64,000 nt of DNA from Flaviaesturariibacter aridisoli (GTDB taxonomy: Bacteria > Bacteroidota > Bacteroidia > Chitinophagales > Chitinophagaceae), in NCBI RefSeq assembly GCF_004343705.1, contig NZ_SKFH01000010.1:62001-126000 (forward strand). Direction: 5' to 3'. The position numbers and the translations under genes are program-made. The notes under the pieces are model-generated. The model did not search any database. It was not told the DNA's origin and worked only from the letters and a program-made list of their open reading frames with translations. This document shows positions 40,316 to 48,677 of this stretch, piece by piece; position 1 is the stretch's first letter, and each line of letters opens with the position of its first letter.

Positions 40316-41593
40316 TTAATAGTGGCACTTCTGGCACTCGAGACCACCGATGTCCTGCACGCGAACGCTGTCCATTTTGCCGGACTTGAGGTCGTTGTGG
40401 AATTTCTCGTAGATGCTGTAAAACTTGTTACCAGTGCTGCTGTCGGTGTTGAACTGCACCTTCGTTTCGCGGTGGCAATTGATACACCAGCCCATGCTCA
40501 GTTCGGCCACCTGCTTCACTTTGTCCATTTCCTGGATGTTGCCGTGGCAGGTCTGGCAGGCTACTTTGCCGGCGTTCACGTGCTGGGCGTGGTTGAAGTA
40601 CACGTGGTCGGGCAGGTTGTGGATCTTCACCCACTCCGGCGAGGTGGCCTTGCTCGGATCCCAGGGTTTACCGGGCGTGAAGCCTGCAGCCTTATACAGC
40701 TTCTGGATCTCGTTGGTACCGTTGATCTCGCTGCCGTTTTCGTCGAACAGCTTCGGACCTTTCTCGTAGGTGGAGATCGCCTTGTGGCAGTTCATACAAA
40801 CGTTGAGCGAAGGAATGCCGGCGTGCTTCGATTCCCACGCGGAGCCGTGGCAGTACAGGCAGTTGATCTGGTTTACACCGGCGTGCACCTTGTGCGAATA
40901 GTAGATCGGCTGGTCGGGCTGGTAGCCTTGCTGGCGGCCCAGGCCGATGGCGCCTTTGGCCACGAAGTAGCCGCCGATCACGAAGAGCACGAGGGCGAGG
41001 AGGGCGATGTAAATTTTATTACGCCAGAAGGGCACCGGGTCGGGTCGGGTGATGCCTTCGCGGTCGTCGGAGAGTTTCTTCAGGTTGTTGTTCACCTGCA
41101 TCAGGATCAGCGCGATGATCGCCAGGATGATCGACACGATGCCGAAAATCAGCTGGCCGTTGCCGCTTTCCTCGGTGGTGCCTCCGTTCGTGCCGGCTGC
41201 GCCGCCTTCTTTCTTGCCGGCGCCCGCTTCGGGGGCCGTGCTGATGTATTCGGTGATGGCGTCGATCTGCGCCTCGGTGAAGGCGGGGAACGACTGCATG
41301 ATGGCGCCGTACTGCGCCTGCAGCCCCTTGGTATAGGGGTTGGTGGGAATGTAGGCAGCGGGGTTATGGATCCACTTGTACACCTCTTTCTGATCGCCCC
41401 AGGGACCACGCTGCTTGAAGCCGCGGAGGGCGGGGCCGGTCAGGGCCTTGTCGAGGGCGTGGCAGGTTTGGCAATTCTGCTGAAACAATTGCTTGCCTTC
41501 AGCGGCTTTACCTTGAGCATATGTAGCGAAAGAAAGAAACAGTGAGAAAATGAAGAACGCAATTTTCGTTACACGTGGCTTATGGAAAATCAT
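40316..41593 (-). CDS. actA: alternative complex III multihaem cytochrome ActA
   Basis: Protein of 425 aa with a signal sequence, an N-terminal mono-haem cytochrome c domain (CQTCH at about 46), two membrane helices (about 150-170 and 198-218) and a C-terminal pentahaem domain with CLYCH, CMNCH, CQTCH, CINCH and CQKCH, the last at the very C-terminus. That makes six haem c motifs in all. It passes electrons from the Fe-S subunit to ActE or directly to the oxidase. The ATG at 41593 starts the signal peptide (TKIAFFIFSLFLSFATYAQ). It is the first gene of the operon. Confidence 0.95.
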   Translation of the reverse strand: MIFHKPRVTKIAFFIFSLFLSFATYAQGKAAEGKQLFQQNCQTCHALDKALTGPALRGFKQRGPWGDQKEVYKWIHNPAAYIPTNPYTKGLQAQYGAIMQSFPAFTEAQIDAITEYISTAPEAGAGKKEGGAAGTNGGTTEESGNGQLIFGIVSIILAIIALILMQVNNNLKKLSDDREGITRPDPVPFWRNKIYIALLALVLFVIGGYFVAKGAIGLGRQQGYQPDQPIYYSHKVHAGVNQINCLYCHGSAWESKHAGIPSLNVCMNCHKAISTYEKGPKLFDENGSEINGTNEIQKLYKAAGFTPGKPWDPSKATSPEWVKIHNLPDHVYFNHAQHVNAGKVACQTCHGNIQEMDKVKQVAELSMGWCINCHRETKVQFNTDSSTGNKFYSIYEKFHNDLKSGKMDSVRVQDIGGLECQKCHY

Positions 41594-41635
41594 AGATTCA
41601 ACTGATCTAAATGTGGAAAATTTCCGAATCGGGGG

Positions 41636-41643
41636 CAAAAATA
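41636..41643 (-). promoter_or_regulatory. -7 box for the act-cox operon
   Basis: On the minus strand TATTTTTG, an exact TAnnTTTG match, about 43 bp upstream of the actA ATG. GCATTTG lies 14 bp further upstream, somewhat close for a -33 element. Confidence 0.45.
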
Positions 41644-41839
41644 TGACAGGATTCTTACAAATGCCCATAAGCCTTAAATTTTTTTTAACGCGCTACAGGC
41701 CTGCATTTCAGCCGATTAGGCTATCTGTGAAAGTCGCGTAACATAGCGCCTTTTTTTGATGAAACAAAAACGCATTTACGAAGGAACAATGTGAAAAAAC
41801 ATGACTTTGCTCAGGTATTTTGCTTCAACAGTTTGGTGC

Positions 41840-41847
41840 TACTTTCG
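41840..41847 (+). promoter_or_regulatory. -7 box for purN
   Basis: TACTTTCG with TTTG at 41819-41822, spacer 17 bp. It ends 5 bp before the proposed GTG start, so the mRNA is probably almost leaderless. Confidence 0.5.
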
Positions 41848-41852
41848 TGCGG

Positions 41853-42464
41853 GTGAACCCTTTTTCCTCTACTGACTCCGGCGGCAAAAAACACCGCCTC
41901 GCCATTTTCGCGTCGGGCAACGGCTCCAATGCGCAACGGCTGATGGAGCATTTCCGCGATCACCCTACTATTATAATAGCGTTGGTTGTTTGCAACAAGC
42001 CCGGGGCCGGCGTGCTGGCACGGGCCGATGCTTTCGGCGTACCCACCTTGCTGATCGAGCGCGAGCGCTTTTTTCGCGGCGACGCTTACCGGCCCGAGCT
42101 GGAAGCCGCGGGGATCACCTTTCTCGTACTGGCGGGCTTTCTCTGGAAAGTACCGGCGCCCCTCCTGGAGGCCTACCCGGGCCGCATCGTCAACATCCAC
42201 CCCGCGCTCCTGCCCGCCTACGGCGGCAAGGGCATGTGGGGGCAGCACGTGCACGCCGCGGTGCTGGCAGCGGGCGAATCGGAGTCGGGCATCACGATAC
42301 ATATAGTAGACGAACACTACGACCACGGCGATCAGCTGTTCCAGGCGCGCTGCCCCGTGCTCCCGGGCGACACCCCCGAATCGCTCGCCGCACGCGTGCA
42401 CGAACTCGAACACCGGCATTTTGCCGAAGTGGTGGAGCGGGCGGTGCGGGAACGCGAAGCCTGA
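41853..42464 (+). CDS. purN: phosphoribosylglycinamide formyltransferase
   Basis: Protein of 203 aa that formylates GAR with 10-formyl-THF in purine synthesis. Seen are IFASGNGSNAQRL (nucleotide binding), the catalytic NIHPALLPAYGGKGMWG with Asn and His, and IVDEHYDHGD carrying the Asp. It resembles the shorter Bacteroidota enzymes. The start is uncertain: a GTG at 41853 is preferred because the promoter box ends just before it; a TTG at 41820 would add 11 residues inside the promoter. The gene diverges from the act operon. Confidence 0.93.
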   Translation: MNPFSSTDSGGKKHRLAIFASGNGSNAQRLMEHFRDHPTIIIALVVCNKPGAGVLARADAFGVPTLLIERERFFRGDAYRPELEAAGITFLVLAGFLWKVPAPLLEAYPGRIVNIHPALLPAYGGKGMWGQHVHAAVLAAGESESGITIHIVDEHYDHGDQLFQARCPVLPGDTPESLAARVHELEHRHFAEVVERAVREREA

Positions 42465-42502
42465 GCCACGCAAGCAATTGGTTTTTCTTTTGTTCAAAGC
42501 CC

Positions 42503-42510
42503 TACCTTTG
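42503..42510 (+). promoter_or_regulatory. Bacteroidota -7 box
   Basis: TACCTTTG, exact TAnnTTTG match, about 110 bp before the small gene at 42619. Confidence 0.45.
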
Positions 42511-42618
42511 GCAGACCACCCGAAATCAGACAGAAATGCAGGTTCCTTTCTCTATTCTTCCCTACCGCCGTCAGGCCCGCACGGTCTTTGTGGCGCCCTG
42601 TACAGGAGGATTGAGATT

Positions 42619-42867
42619 ATGACGCTGTTTGATTTCAAATTGCTGCCGGCGATGGAGCAGCTCGACCTGCTGTATGAGCAGGGCTCGTTCATTGGCAAAC
42701 GCAAGGTGGCGGCACAGACCTGTGTATTGTACCAGCTCGAGAGTTTTTACGTGGAAGTATTGTACCGTCAATACCGGCGGATACCGGAAAAGCTTCACTG
42801 CTTCCGCTCGACGGCCCTGCTGGATCCATACCTGGAGCTGATCGATGTGGAACATTGGGTAATATGA
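42619..42867 (+). CDS. small hypothetical protein
   Basis: Protein of 82 aa without signal peptide: LFDFKLLPAMEQLDLLYEQG, then IGKRKVAAQTCVLYQLESFY and RQYRRIPEKLHCFRSTALLDPYLELID. This is a soluble alpha/beta pattern shared with short unannotated Bacteroidota proteins; no function is known. Unusually for this genome, a strong Shine-Dalgarno AGGAGG lies at 42604-42609, nine bases before the ATG. It precedes the response regulator by 38 bp and may be in the same transcript. Confidence 0.65.
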   Translation: MTLFDFKLLPAMEQLDLLYEQGSFIGKRKVAAQTCVLYQLESFYVEVLYRQYRRIPEKLHCFRSTALLDPYLELIDVEHWVI

Positions 42868-42905
42868 GGCCCCGGCCCGGAAGGGTAAAACCAGCGTAAC
42901 TGAAT

Positions 42906-43352
42906 ATGACGAAGACCAGCACGCCGAAGAACATCGTGCTTTATGCCGATGATGATACCGATGACCTGCAACTGGTGCAGGACGCATTTTCCGAATTTAC
43001 CTCCGAGGTAGAGGTGGTGACCGTCAGCGATGGCGGCCAGGCCCTTCATTTCCTGCAGGGGCTGAACGACCTCGACCCGCTCCCCTGCCTCATCATCCTC
43101 GACGTCAACATGCCCATCGTCGACGGCAAGCAGGTGCTCCGCGAGCTGCGCACGATGGACCGCTATGCCGACGTGCCGGTGGTGCTCTTCACTACTTCGT
43201 CGCTGCCCACCGACCGCTCTTTCGCTGAAAAATACAAGGCCGGCTTCATCACCAAGCCCCTCCACTACCGGCAGATGGAGCAGATCACCGATGAATTCAT
43301 CAGCCACTGCGCCGAAGAGGTGCGCCGGAAGATCCAGAACAAAAACAGCTAA
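42906..43352 (+). CDS. single-domain response regulator (CheY/Rcp1-like)
   Basis: Protein of 148 aa consisting only of a receiver domain. Acidic pocket residues are in YADDDTDD (about 14-20), the phospho-acceptor is Asp 66 in IILDVNMP, Thr 96/97 lies in LFTTSS and Lys 117 in FITKPL. The Rcp1-like pattern with a hydrophilic C-terminal helix suits partners of hybrid or phytochrome-type histidine kinases; no kinase gene is nearby. It is followed by an inverted CGGAAGTCGGA phrase. Confidence 0.9.
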   Translation: MTKTSTPKNIVLYADDDTDDLQLVQDAFSEFTSEVEVVTVSDGGQALHFLQGLNDLDPLPCLIILDVNMPIVDGKQVLRELRTMDRYADVPVVLFTTSSLPTDRSFAEKYKAGFITKPLHYRQMEQITDEFISHCAEEVRRKIQNKNS

Positions 43353-43360
43353 AGAAGTTA

Positions 43361-43428
43361 TTCAGTCGGAAGTGTGTCATCGGAAGTCGGACGTAACAAC
43401 TTACTTCGCACTTCAGACTTCCGACTTA
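43361..43428. repeat. CGGAAGTC phrase, inverted pair
   Basis: Left arm (43361-43396) with AGTCGGAAGTGTGTCATCGG and AAGTCGGACG; right arm (43401-43428) with ACTTCAGACTTCCGACTT. They lie between the response regulator stop and the glycosyltransferase start. Confidence 0.8.
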
Positions 43429-43436
43429 TATACTTG
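43429..43436 (+). promoter_or_regulatory. -7 box, glycosyltransferase gene (leaderless)
   Basis: TATACTTG, one mismatch from TAnnTTTG, ends 3 bp before the TTG start codon. Confidence 0.4.
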
Positions 43437-43439
43437 CCC

Positions 43440-45383
43440 TTGACGGTTTCGGTCATCATAGTCAATTATAATGTGCGCTACTTCCTGGAGCAGTGCCTCC
43501 ATTCGGTGCAAGCCGCATCGCGGGAAGTAAACACCGAGGTAATCGTGGTGGACAACAACAGCACCGACGGCAGCGCGGAATACCTGCAGGAGCGCTTTCC
43601 CGGGCTCGTCTATGTCGCCAATACCGAAAACGCGGGCTTTTCCCGCGCCTGCAACCAGGGCCTCGCCCGCGCCGGCGGCCATTACATTCTTTTTCTAAAC
43701 CCCGATACGCTGCTGGCCGAAGACAGCCTCGAGCGCTGCCTGGCCTTCTTCGAATCCCATCCCAGGGCCGGCGCGCTGGGTGTACGGATGATCGACGGCA
43801 CCGGCTCCTTCCTGAAAGAATCCAAACGCTCCTTCCCCTCGCCGCTTACGGCGCTGTACAAGCTCTTCGGCCTGTCGCTGCTCTTTCCGAACTCCCGCGT
43901 TTTCGGCCGCTACCACCTCGGCCACCTCAGCGAGCACGCCAACCACGAGGTAGATGTGCTCGCGGGCGCCTTCATGTTCATCCCACGGGCCGTGCTCGAC
44001 GAGGTGGGCTCCTTCGACGAAGCGTTTTTTATGTACGGCGAAGACGTGGACCTCAGCTACCGCATCCAGGAGGCGGGCTATAAAAACTATTACCTCGCCG
44101 ACACCACGATCATCCATTTCAAAGGCGAAAGCACGAAGCGCGGCTCGCTCAACTATGTACGGCTTTTTTACAGCGCCATGAACATTTTCGTGCGCAAGCA
44201 CTACGGCGGTGCGCGGGCGCGGATGTTCCGCGTGTCGATCCAGGTGGCCATCTGGCTGCGCGCGGCCCTCGCCGCCGGCGCCAAGGCGCTGCGCTGGGTG
44301 GGCCTGCCTGTCATCGACGGCGTGCTGATCCTGCTCGCCTTCTGGCTCGCCAAAGAACTGTGGACCGGCCTCGTGCGCCCCGACATCGTGCTGCCGGGAT
44401 CGCTCATCCGCGTATCGCTTCCGGCCTACGCCCTTGTATATATCGGCACCGCCTACTATGCGGGCCTTTACGATAAGATCTACCGCCGCGCCAACCTGCT
44501 GCGGGCCTCGGCCATCGCCGCACTCGTGCTACTTGCGGGCTATGCGCTGCTTCCCGAGAACCTGCGTTTTTCGCGGGCCATTCTCGTGGGCGGCGCGGTG
44601 CTGGGCTTTGCCGCCATCGGTATCGTGCGGCGCCTGTTGCTGGGCGCGGGCCTGCTGCTTCGGCCGGCCGAGCAGGCAGAAAAACCCTACATCCTCGTGG
44701 CCGCCACGGCCGAAGAATACGCGGGCGTGCAGCAACTGCTGGCGCGCAACGGGCGCGCCGCCCACATCATCGGGCGCGTGGGCCTGCAGCCCGGCGAGCC
44801 CGGCACCGTTACCGACCTCGACGGCGCCCCCGAAGCAGCCCGCGCCCTCGGCGCGCAGGAGCTCATCTTCTGCATCGGCACCCTCCGCTTCGTCGATGCC
44901 GTTGCCCACACGGGCCGCCTGGCAAGGCACCTGCGCCTGCGCTATCACCGTGCCGGATCGGGTAGTATGGTCGGCTCCGACTCCAAAGACAGCAGCGGCG
45001 AAGCCTTGTCGCTCCAAACGCCGCTGCGCCTGGCCGAGCCCGCACACCGCCGCAGCAAACGGCTGGCCGATGTGTTGCTGGCGCTGGTCTTTGTGGCAAC
45101 GCTGCCCCTGCACCTGCTGGCGGTGCGCCGCCCCGGCGGCTTTGTGGCCAACGTGCTGGCAGTGCTGCTGGGCCGCAAAACATGGGTGGGCTACCGCCTT
45201 CCGGCAGCAGCGCCGCTGCCCGCCCTGCGGCCCGGCGTGCTCAGCGCCGGCGGTCGCCGCAACGGGCCCGCCGCCCTCCCCGAAGAGACGCTGCGGCAGG
45301 CCGACTACTGGTACGCCCGCGACTACGACGTGACGGAAGATCTCAAAATCGTGCTGCGGAATTACCGTTGGCTTGGTTTATGA
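43440..45383 (+). CDS. family 2 glycosyltransferase fused to a degenerate sugar-phosphotransferase
   Basis: Protein of 647 aa. Residues 1-240 are a GT2 rhamnosyltransferase-like domain: VSVIIVNYNVRYFLEQCL, VVDNNSTDGS, LFLNPDTLLAED and FDEAFFMYGEDVDLSYR. A membrane region of several helices follows (about 295-410), then a nucleotide-binding-like part. The C-terminal part (about 535-647) resembles the polyprenyl-phosphate sugar-1-phosphotransferase domain (KRLADVLLALVFVATLPLHL at the start, DVTEDLKIVLRNYRW at the end), but the catalytic core between is missing. It probably makes a cell-surface polysaccharide or lipid-linked glycan. The start is a TTG right after a promoter-like box. Confidence 0.8.
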   Translation: MTVSVIIVNYNVRYFLEQCLHSVQAASREVNTEVIVVDNNSTDGSAEYLQERFPGLVYVANTENAGFSRACNQGLARAGGHYILFLNPDTLLAEDSLERCLAFFESHPRAGALGVRMIDGTGSFLKESKRSFPSPLTALYKLFGLSLLFPNSRVFGRYHLGHLSEHANHEVDVLAGAFMFIPRAVLDEVGSFDEAFFMYGEDVDLSYRIQEAGYKNYYLADTTIIHFKGESTKRGSLNYVRLFYSAMNIFVRKHYGGARARMFRVSIQVAIWLRAALAAGAKALRWVGLPVIDGVLILLAFWLAKELWTGLVRPDIVLPGSLIRVSLPAYALVYIGTAYYAGLYDKIYRRANLLRASAIAALVLLAGYALLPENLRFSRAILVGGAVLGFAAIGIVRRLLLGAGLLLRPAEQAEKPYILVAATAEEYAGVQQLLARNGRAAHIIGRVGLQPGEPGTVTDLDGAPEAARALGAQELIFCIGTLRFVDAVAHTGRLARHLRLRYHRAGSGSMVGSDSKDSSGEALSLQTPLRLAEPAHRRSKRLADVLLALVFVATLPLHLLAVRRPGGFVANVLAVLLGRKTWVGYRLPAAAPLPALRPGVLSAGGRRNGPAALPEETLRQADYWYARDYDVTEDLKIVLRNYRWLGL

Positions 45384-45405
45384 ACAGATGCATAGCCGTA
45401 GCCCT

Positions 45406-45413
45406 TACCTTTA
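45406..45413 (+). promoter_or_regulatory. Bacteroidota -7 box
   Basis: TACCTTTA, one mismatch from TAnnTTTG, 10 bp before the GH3-family start. Confidence 0.45.
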
Positions 45414-45423
45414 TTGCGAACGA

Positions 45424-46965
45424 ATGGCGAGAATAATCGAACTGAAATTACCGAAGGCCCTGGCGGCAGCCCTGCGCATTCCCCAAAACGATCCCCGGCG
45501 TCAGCAGCTGCGGGTTCTTAAGAAGCTTCTGCGCAAAGCCCGCTTTACCGAATTCGGCCAGCGCTACCGCTTCGACGAGATCCTGCTGAGCAAGCATGCG
45601 GGCAAGAAATTTCAGGATATCGTGCCGGTGCACGACTACAACAAGATCTATGAGGATTGGTGGAAAAAGACCCTCGACGGCGTGCCCGACGTGGCCTGGC
45701 CGGGTAAGATCAAATTCTACGCGCTGAGCTCGGGCACTTCCGAATCGGCATCGAAATACATTCCCGTTACCCGCGAGATGCTCCGCTCCAACCGCGTCAA
45801 CTACCTGCGGCAGTGGATCTCGCTCATGAGCTACGAAGGCCTCCCGCGTAATGCGGTGACGAAGGGCTTCCTCATGCTCGGCGGCGCCACCGACCTGCAA
45901 AAGGGCGCCGCCGGCTGGTATGCCGGCGACCTCTCGGGGATCCTGGCCAAGAATAAACCCTTTTGGTTCCAGAACTTTTACAAGCCCGGCGGCCGCATTG
46001 CCAAAATCAAAGACTGGAACGAAAAGCTCCACGAGATCGTAGAGCATGCCCGCGAATGGGACATCGGCTACATCGTAGGCGTGCCTGCCTGGTGCCAGAT
46101 GTGTATGGAAATGATCGTAGAGCACTACGGCGTGAAGACCATTCACGACATCTGGCCCAACCTCGGCTTCTTCGTGCACGGCGGCGTGGCCTTCGAGCCC
46201 TATAAGAAAGGTTTTGAAAAGCTGCTCGGCAAGCCCATCGTTTACATCGAGAACTACCTGTCCAGCGAAGGCTTCATCGGCTATAAAGCGCGGCAGGATG
46301 CCCTGGGCATGCAGCTGATCCTGAACAACAACATCTTCATGGAGTTCGTGCCCTTCAACGATACCAACTTCGACGCCGATGGCAAGATGGTGGAAAAGCC
46401 GGAGGCGCTGATGATCCACGAGGTGGAGGAAGGCAAGGAATACGCCCTGCTCATGAGCACCAACGCCGGCGCCTGGCGCTACCTCATCGGCGACACGCTG
46501 CGCTTTGTCAATAAAGAACGCGCAGAGGTGGTGATCACGGGACGCACGAAGCATTTCCTGTCGCTCGTAGGCGAGCACCTCAGCGTGGAGAATATGAACC
46601 GGGCCATACAGCTCGTGAGCGAGGAACTCAACATCTCCATCCCCGAATACAGCGTCGTGGGCTTTCCCTACGAAGGATTTTTTGCGCACAAGTGGTACAT
46701 CGCCTGCGATGCCCCCATCGACCAGGGCCTGCTCGCCGAAAAGATCGACGGCTACCTCTGCGGCCTCAACGACGACTATGCCGTGGAGCGCGGATCGGCG
46801 CTGAAGGCCATCTTTCTCGAAAAGCTTCCCGAGCGTGCCTTCCTCGACTTCATGGAGTCAAAAGGAAAGCTGGGCAGCCAGCACAAATTCCCGCGTGTGC
46901 TCAAGGGCAAGATGCTCGAAGACTGGAATCAATTTCTTGACAAAATGAAAGGAAAGATGGGATAA
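45424..46965 (+). CDS. GH3 auxin-responsive promoter family protein (acyl-adenylating enzyme-like)
   Basis: Protein of 513 aa of the GH3 family of acyl-acid amido synthetases, which adenylate a carboxylate and join it to an amino acid. ATP-binding motifs are present: YALSSGTSESASKYIPVT (P-loop-like Ser/Thr-rich motif), YIENYLSSEGFIGY and WRYLIGDTLRFV with Asp. In bacteria the acid substrate is unknown. The ATG at 45424 was chosen for the conserved start ARIIELKLPKA. It lies 40 bp after the glycosyltransferase stop but has its own promoter box. Confidence 0.88.
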   Translation: MARIIELKLPKALAAALRIPQNDPRRQQLRVLKKLLRKARFTEFGQRYRFDEILLSKHAGKKFQDIVPVHDYNKIYEDWWKKTLDGVPDVAWPGKIKFYALSSGTSESASKYIPVTREMLRSNRVNYLRQWISLMSYEGLPRNAVTKGFLMLGGATDLQKGAAGWYAGDLSGILAKNKPFWFQNFYKPGGRIAKIKDWNEKLHEIVEHAREWDIGYIVGVPAWCQMCMEMIVEHYGVKTIHDIWPNLGFFVHGGVAFEPYKKGFEKLLGKPIVYIENYLSSEGFIGYKARQDALGMQLILNNNIFMEFVPFNDTNFDADGKMVEKPEALMIHEVEEGKEYALLMSTNAGAWRYLIGDTLRFVNKERAEVVITGRTKHFLSLVGEHLSVENMNRAIQLVSEELNISIPEYSVVGFPYEGFFAHKWYIACDAPIDQGLLAEKIDGYLCGLNDDYAVERGSALKAIFLEKLPERAFLDFMESKGKLGSQHKFPRVLKGKMLEDWNQFLDKMKGKMG

Positions 46966-47068
46966 TGGCTAATGGGGTAGTGGGGATAATTGGGTGATGG
47001 GGTAAGGAACGAATGCCGCCCCGCTGGCCCGTCAAAGATTACCCCATCGGCACATTACCCCATCAGCA
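46962..47068. repeat. ATGGGGTA phrase, inverted pair
   Basis: The left arm, 46962-47004, starts inside the GH3-gene stop (TAATGGCTAATGGGGTAGTG, then GGTGATGGGGTAA). The right arm, 47037-47068, is the reverse-complementary ATTACCCCATCGGCACATTA, then CCCCATCAG. It closes just before the -7 box of the next gene. Confidence 0.85.
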
Positions 47069-47076
47069 CATTCATT

Positions 47077-47084
47077 TATCTTCG
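47077..47084 (+). promoter_or_regulatory. -7 box, LysE-type gene
   Basis: TATCTTCG, one mismatch from TAnnTTTG, 10 bp before the ATG. Confidence 0.4.
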
Positions 47085-47094
47085 TGAGCACGGT

Positions 47095-47721
47095 ATGTTG
47101 GATGCGTTGCTAAAAGGATTGTCACTGGGCTTGCTGCTCTCCATTTCGGTGAGTGCGTTGCTGTTCACCACCATCAAGCAAAGCATCTACAACGGCAAGC
47201 GCGGTGGCTTTGCGTTTGTGGCGGGCGTATCGCTGAGCGACATCCTGCTCGCGCTGGCCGTCAACTTCTTCACGGAGCTGTTCAACCGCATTATCAACGG
47301 CAAAGACATCGTGGTGATCATCGGCGGCCTCTTCCTGGTGGGCGTCGGGATCTTCTTCCTCTTTTTCAAAAAGATCAAGGCGGTGGAGGAAGGCGCGGCA
47401 CCCGAGCGCTTCCGCAAGCGCGACCTCTTCAAGATCTTCCTCATGGGTTTCCTGATGAATATCCTGAACCCAGGCATCTGGATCTTCTGGCTCGGCGCCG
47501 CGAGCACCCTTGCCGATCATACCATCAACGAGCGGCTGCTCATTTTCGGCATCGCGCTGCTCTTCGTGCTCGGCACCGACATCCTCAAAGTGCTCGGCGC
47601 CAATCGCATCCGCCAGCGCCTCACCCCGCACAACATCCAGTTCATCAGCCGCCTCAACGGCTTCCTGCTCATCTGCTTCGGCGTGGGCCTGCAGGTCTAT
47701 TACCTCTTCTTCAAACACTAA
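47095..47721 (+). CDS. LysE/RhtB family translocator-like membrane protein
   Basis: Protein of 208 aa with six predicted helices in the LysE superfamily of amino-acid or small-molecule exporters: LLKGLSLGLLLSISVSALLF at the start, GGFAFVAGVSLSDILLALAV, then GFLMNILNPGIWIFWLGAAS in the second half, where the NP signature is expected. The exported substrate is unknown. The ATG at 47095 was chosen for the first helix. It is followed 7 bp later by mtgA and probably shares its transcript. Confidence 0.82.
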   Translation: MLDALLKGLSLGLLLSISVSALLFTTIKQSIYNGKRGGFAFVAGVSLSDILLALAVNFFTELFNRIINGKDIVVIIGGLFLVGVGIFFLFFKKIKAVEEGAAPERFRKRDLFKIFLMGFLMNILNPGIWIFWLGAASTLADHTINERLLIFGIALLFVLGTDILKVLGANRIRQRLTPHNIQFISRLNGFLLICFGVGLQVYYLFFKH

Positions 47722-47728
47722 GCGCGGC

Positions 47729-48496
47729 ATGTCCAGAAACGGCAAGAAAGGCTCGCGCTTGTGGCGCATCGTGAAGCGCACGATCCTCGTCCTGTTTATT
47801 GCGCAGCTCGCCTACATCGTGCTGCTCAAGTGGGTCGACCCGCCCCTGACGCTGACGCAGCTCGGCGCAGTCATCGGCGGCGACGGTCTGAAGCGCGATT
47901 ACATTTCGGAGGTGCCGGTCAACATGAAGCTCGCCGTTATTGCTTCCGAAGACCAGCTCTTTCCCGACCACGGCGGATTCGACTGGAAAAGCATCGAAAA
48001 GGCGCAGGCGTACAACAAACGCAAGCCCGGCCGGGTGCACGGCGCCTCCACCATCTCGCAGCAAACGGCCAAAAACGTGTTTCTCTGGCAGGGCCGCAGC
48101 TGGCTGCGCAAGGGTTTGGAGGTCTATTTTACCAAGATGATCGAATGGATCTGGGGCAAGGAACGCATCCTGGAGGTATACCTCAACGTGATTGAAATGG
48201 GCCGCGGTGTGTACGGCGTTGAGGCCGCGGCGCAGCACTATTTTGGCAAGCCGGCGGCGGGGCTCTCGCGCCGCGAGGCGGCCCTGATTGCAGCCTGTTT
48301 GCCCGCTCCCAAACGCTGTCAGCCCGCCAATGGCGGCTATGTGCAGCGCCGCGCCTCGTCGATTGTGGCCAATATGGCCTTCCTCCAGCGCGACCCGGAT
48401 GTGCAACGGGTGATCGGCCTGGGCACGGAAAAAGCCGAAACGGGAGTAAAAGAGAACGAAGGAAAGAAGGGTCGGAACCGCAAAGAAAAAAAGTAA
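47729..48496 (+). CDS. mtgA: monofunctional biosynthetic peptidoglycan transglycosylase
   Basis: Protein of 255 aa of the GT51 family, polymerising lipid II into glycan strands without a transpeptidase domain. It has an N-terminal anchor (TILVLFIAQLAYIVLLKW), the first motif EDQLFPDHGGFDW with the catalytic Glu, STISQQTAKN, and WGKERILEVYLNVIEMG followed by GVYGVEAAAQHYFGK. The C-terminal tail is Lys-rich. The length is typical. It begins 7 bp after the LysE-type gene. Confidence 0.95.
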   Translation: MSRNGKKGSRLWRIVKRTILVLFIAQLAYIVLLKWVDPPLTLTQLGAVIGGDGLKRDYISEVPVNMKLAVIASEDQLFPDHGGFDWKSIEKAQAYNKRKPGRVHGASTISQQTAKNVFLWQGRSWLRKGLEVYFTKMIEWIWGKERILEVYLNVIEMGRGVYGVEAAAQHYFGKPAAGLSRREAALIAACLPAPKRCQPANGGYVQRRASSIVANMAFLQRDPDVQRVIGLGTEKAETGVKENEGKKGRNRKEKK

Positions 48497-48677
48497 AGAA
48501 GGGGGTACGCTATGAGGCTGTCGCTACCAACGCATCTTCAACGACTTAACCGGGACGGGAAGGTCGCCCCAAAGGCCGGGTGAAGCCATCGACGGGGCAA
48601 AATGTAGGTTCAAGGAAGCGGGTGAAAGTAACCAACGGGTAAAACCCCGGTTTGAACGCCTGGGAGATTCAAAACGC

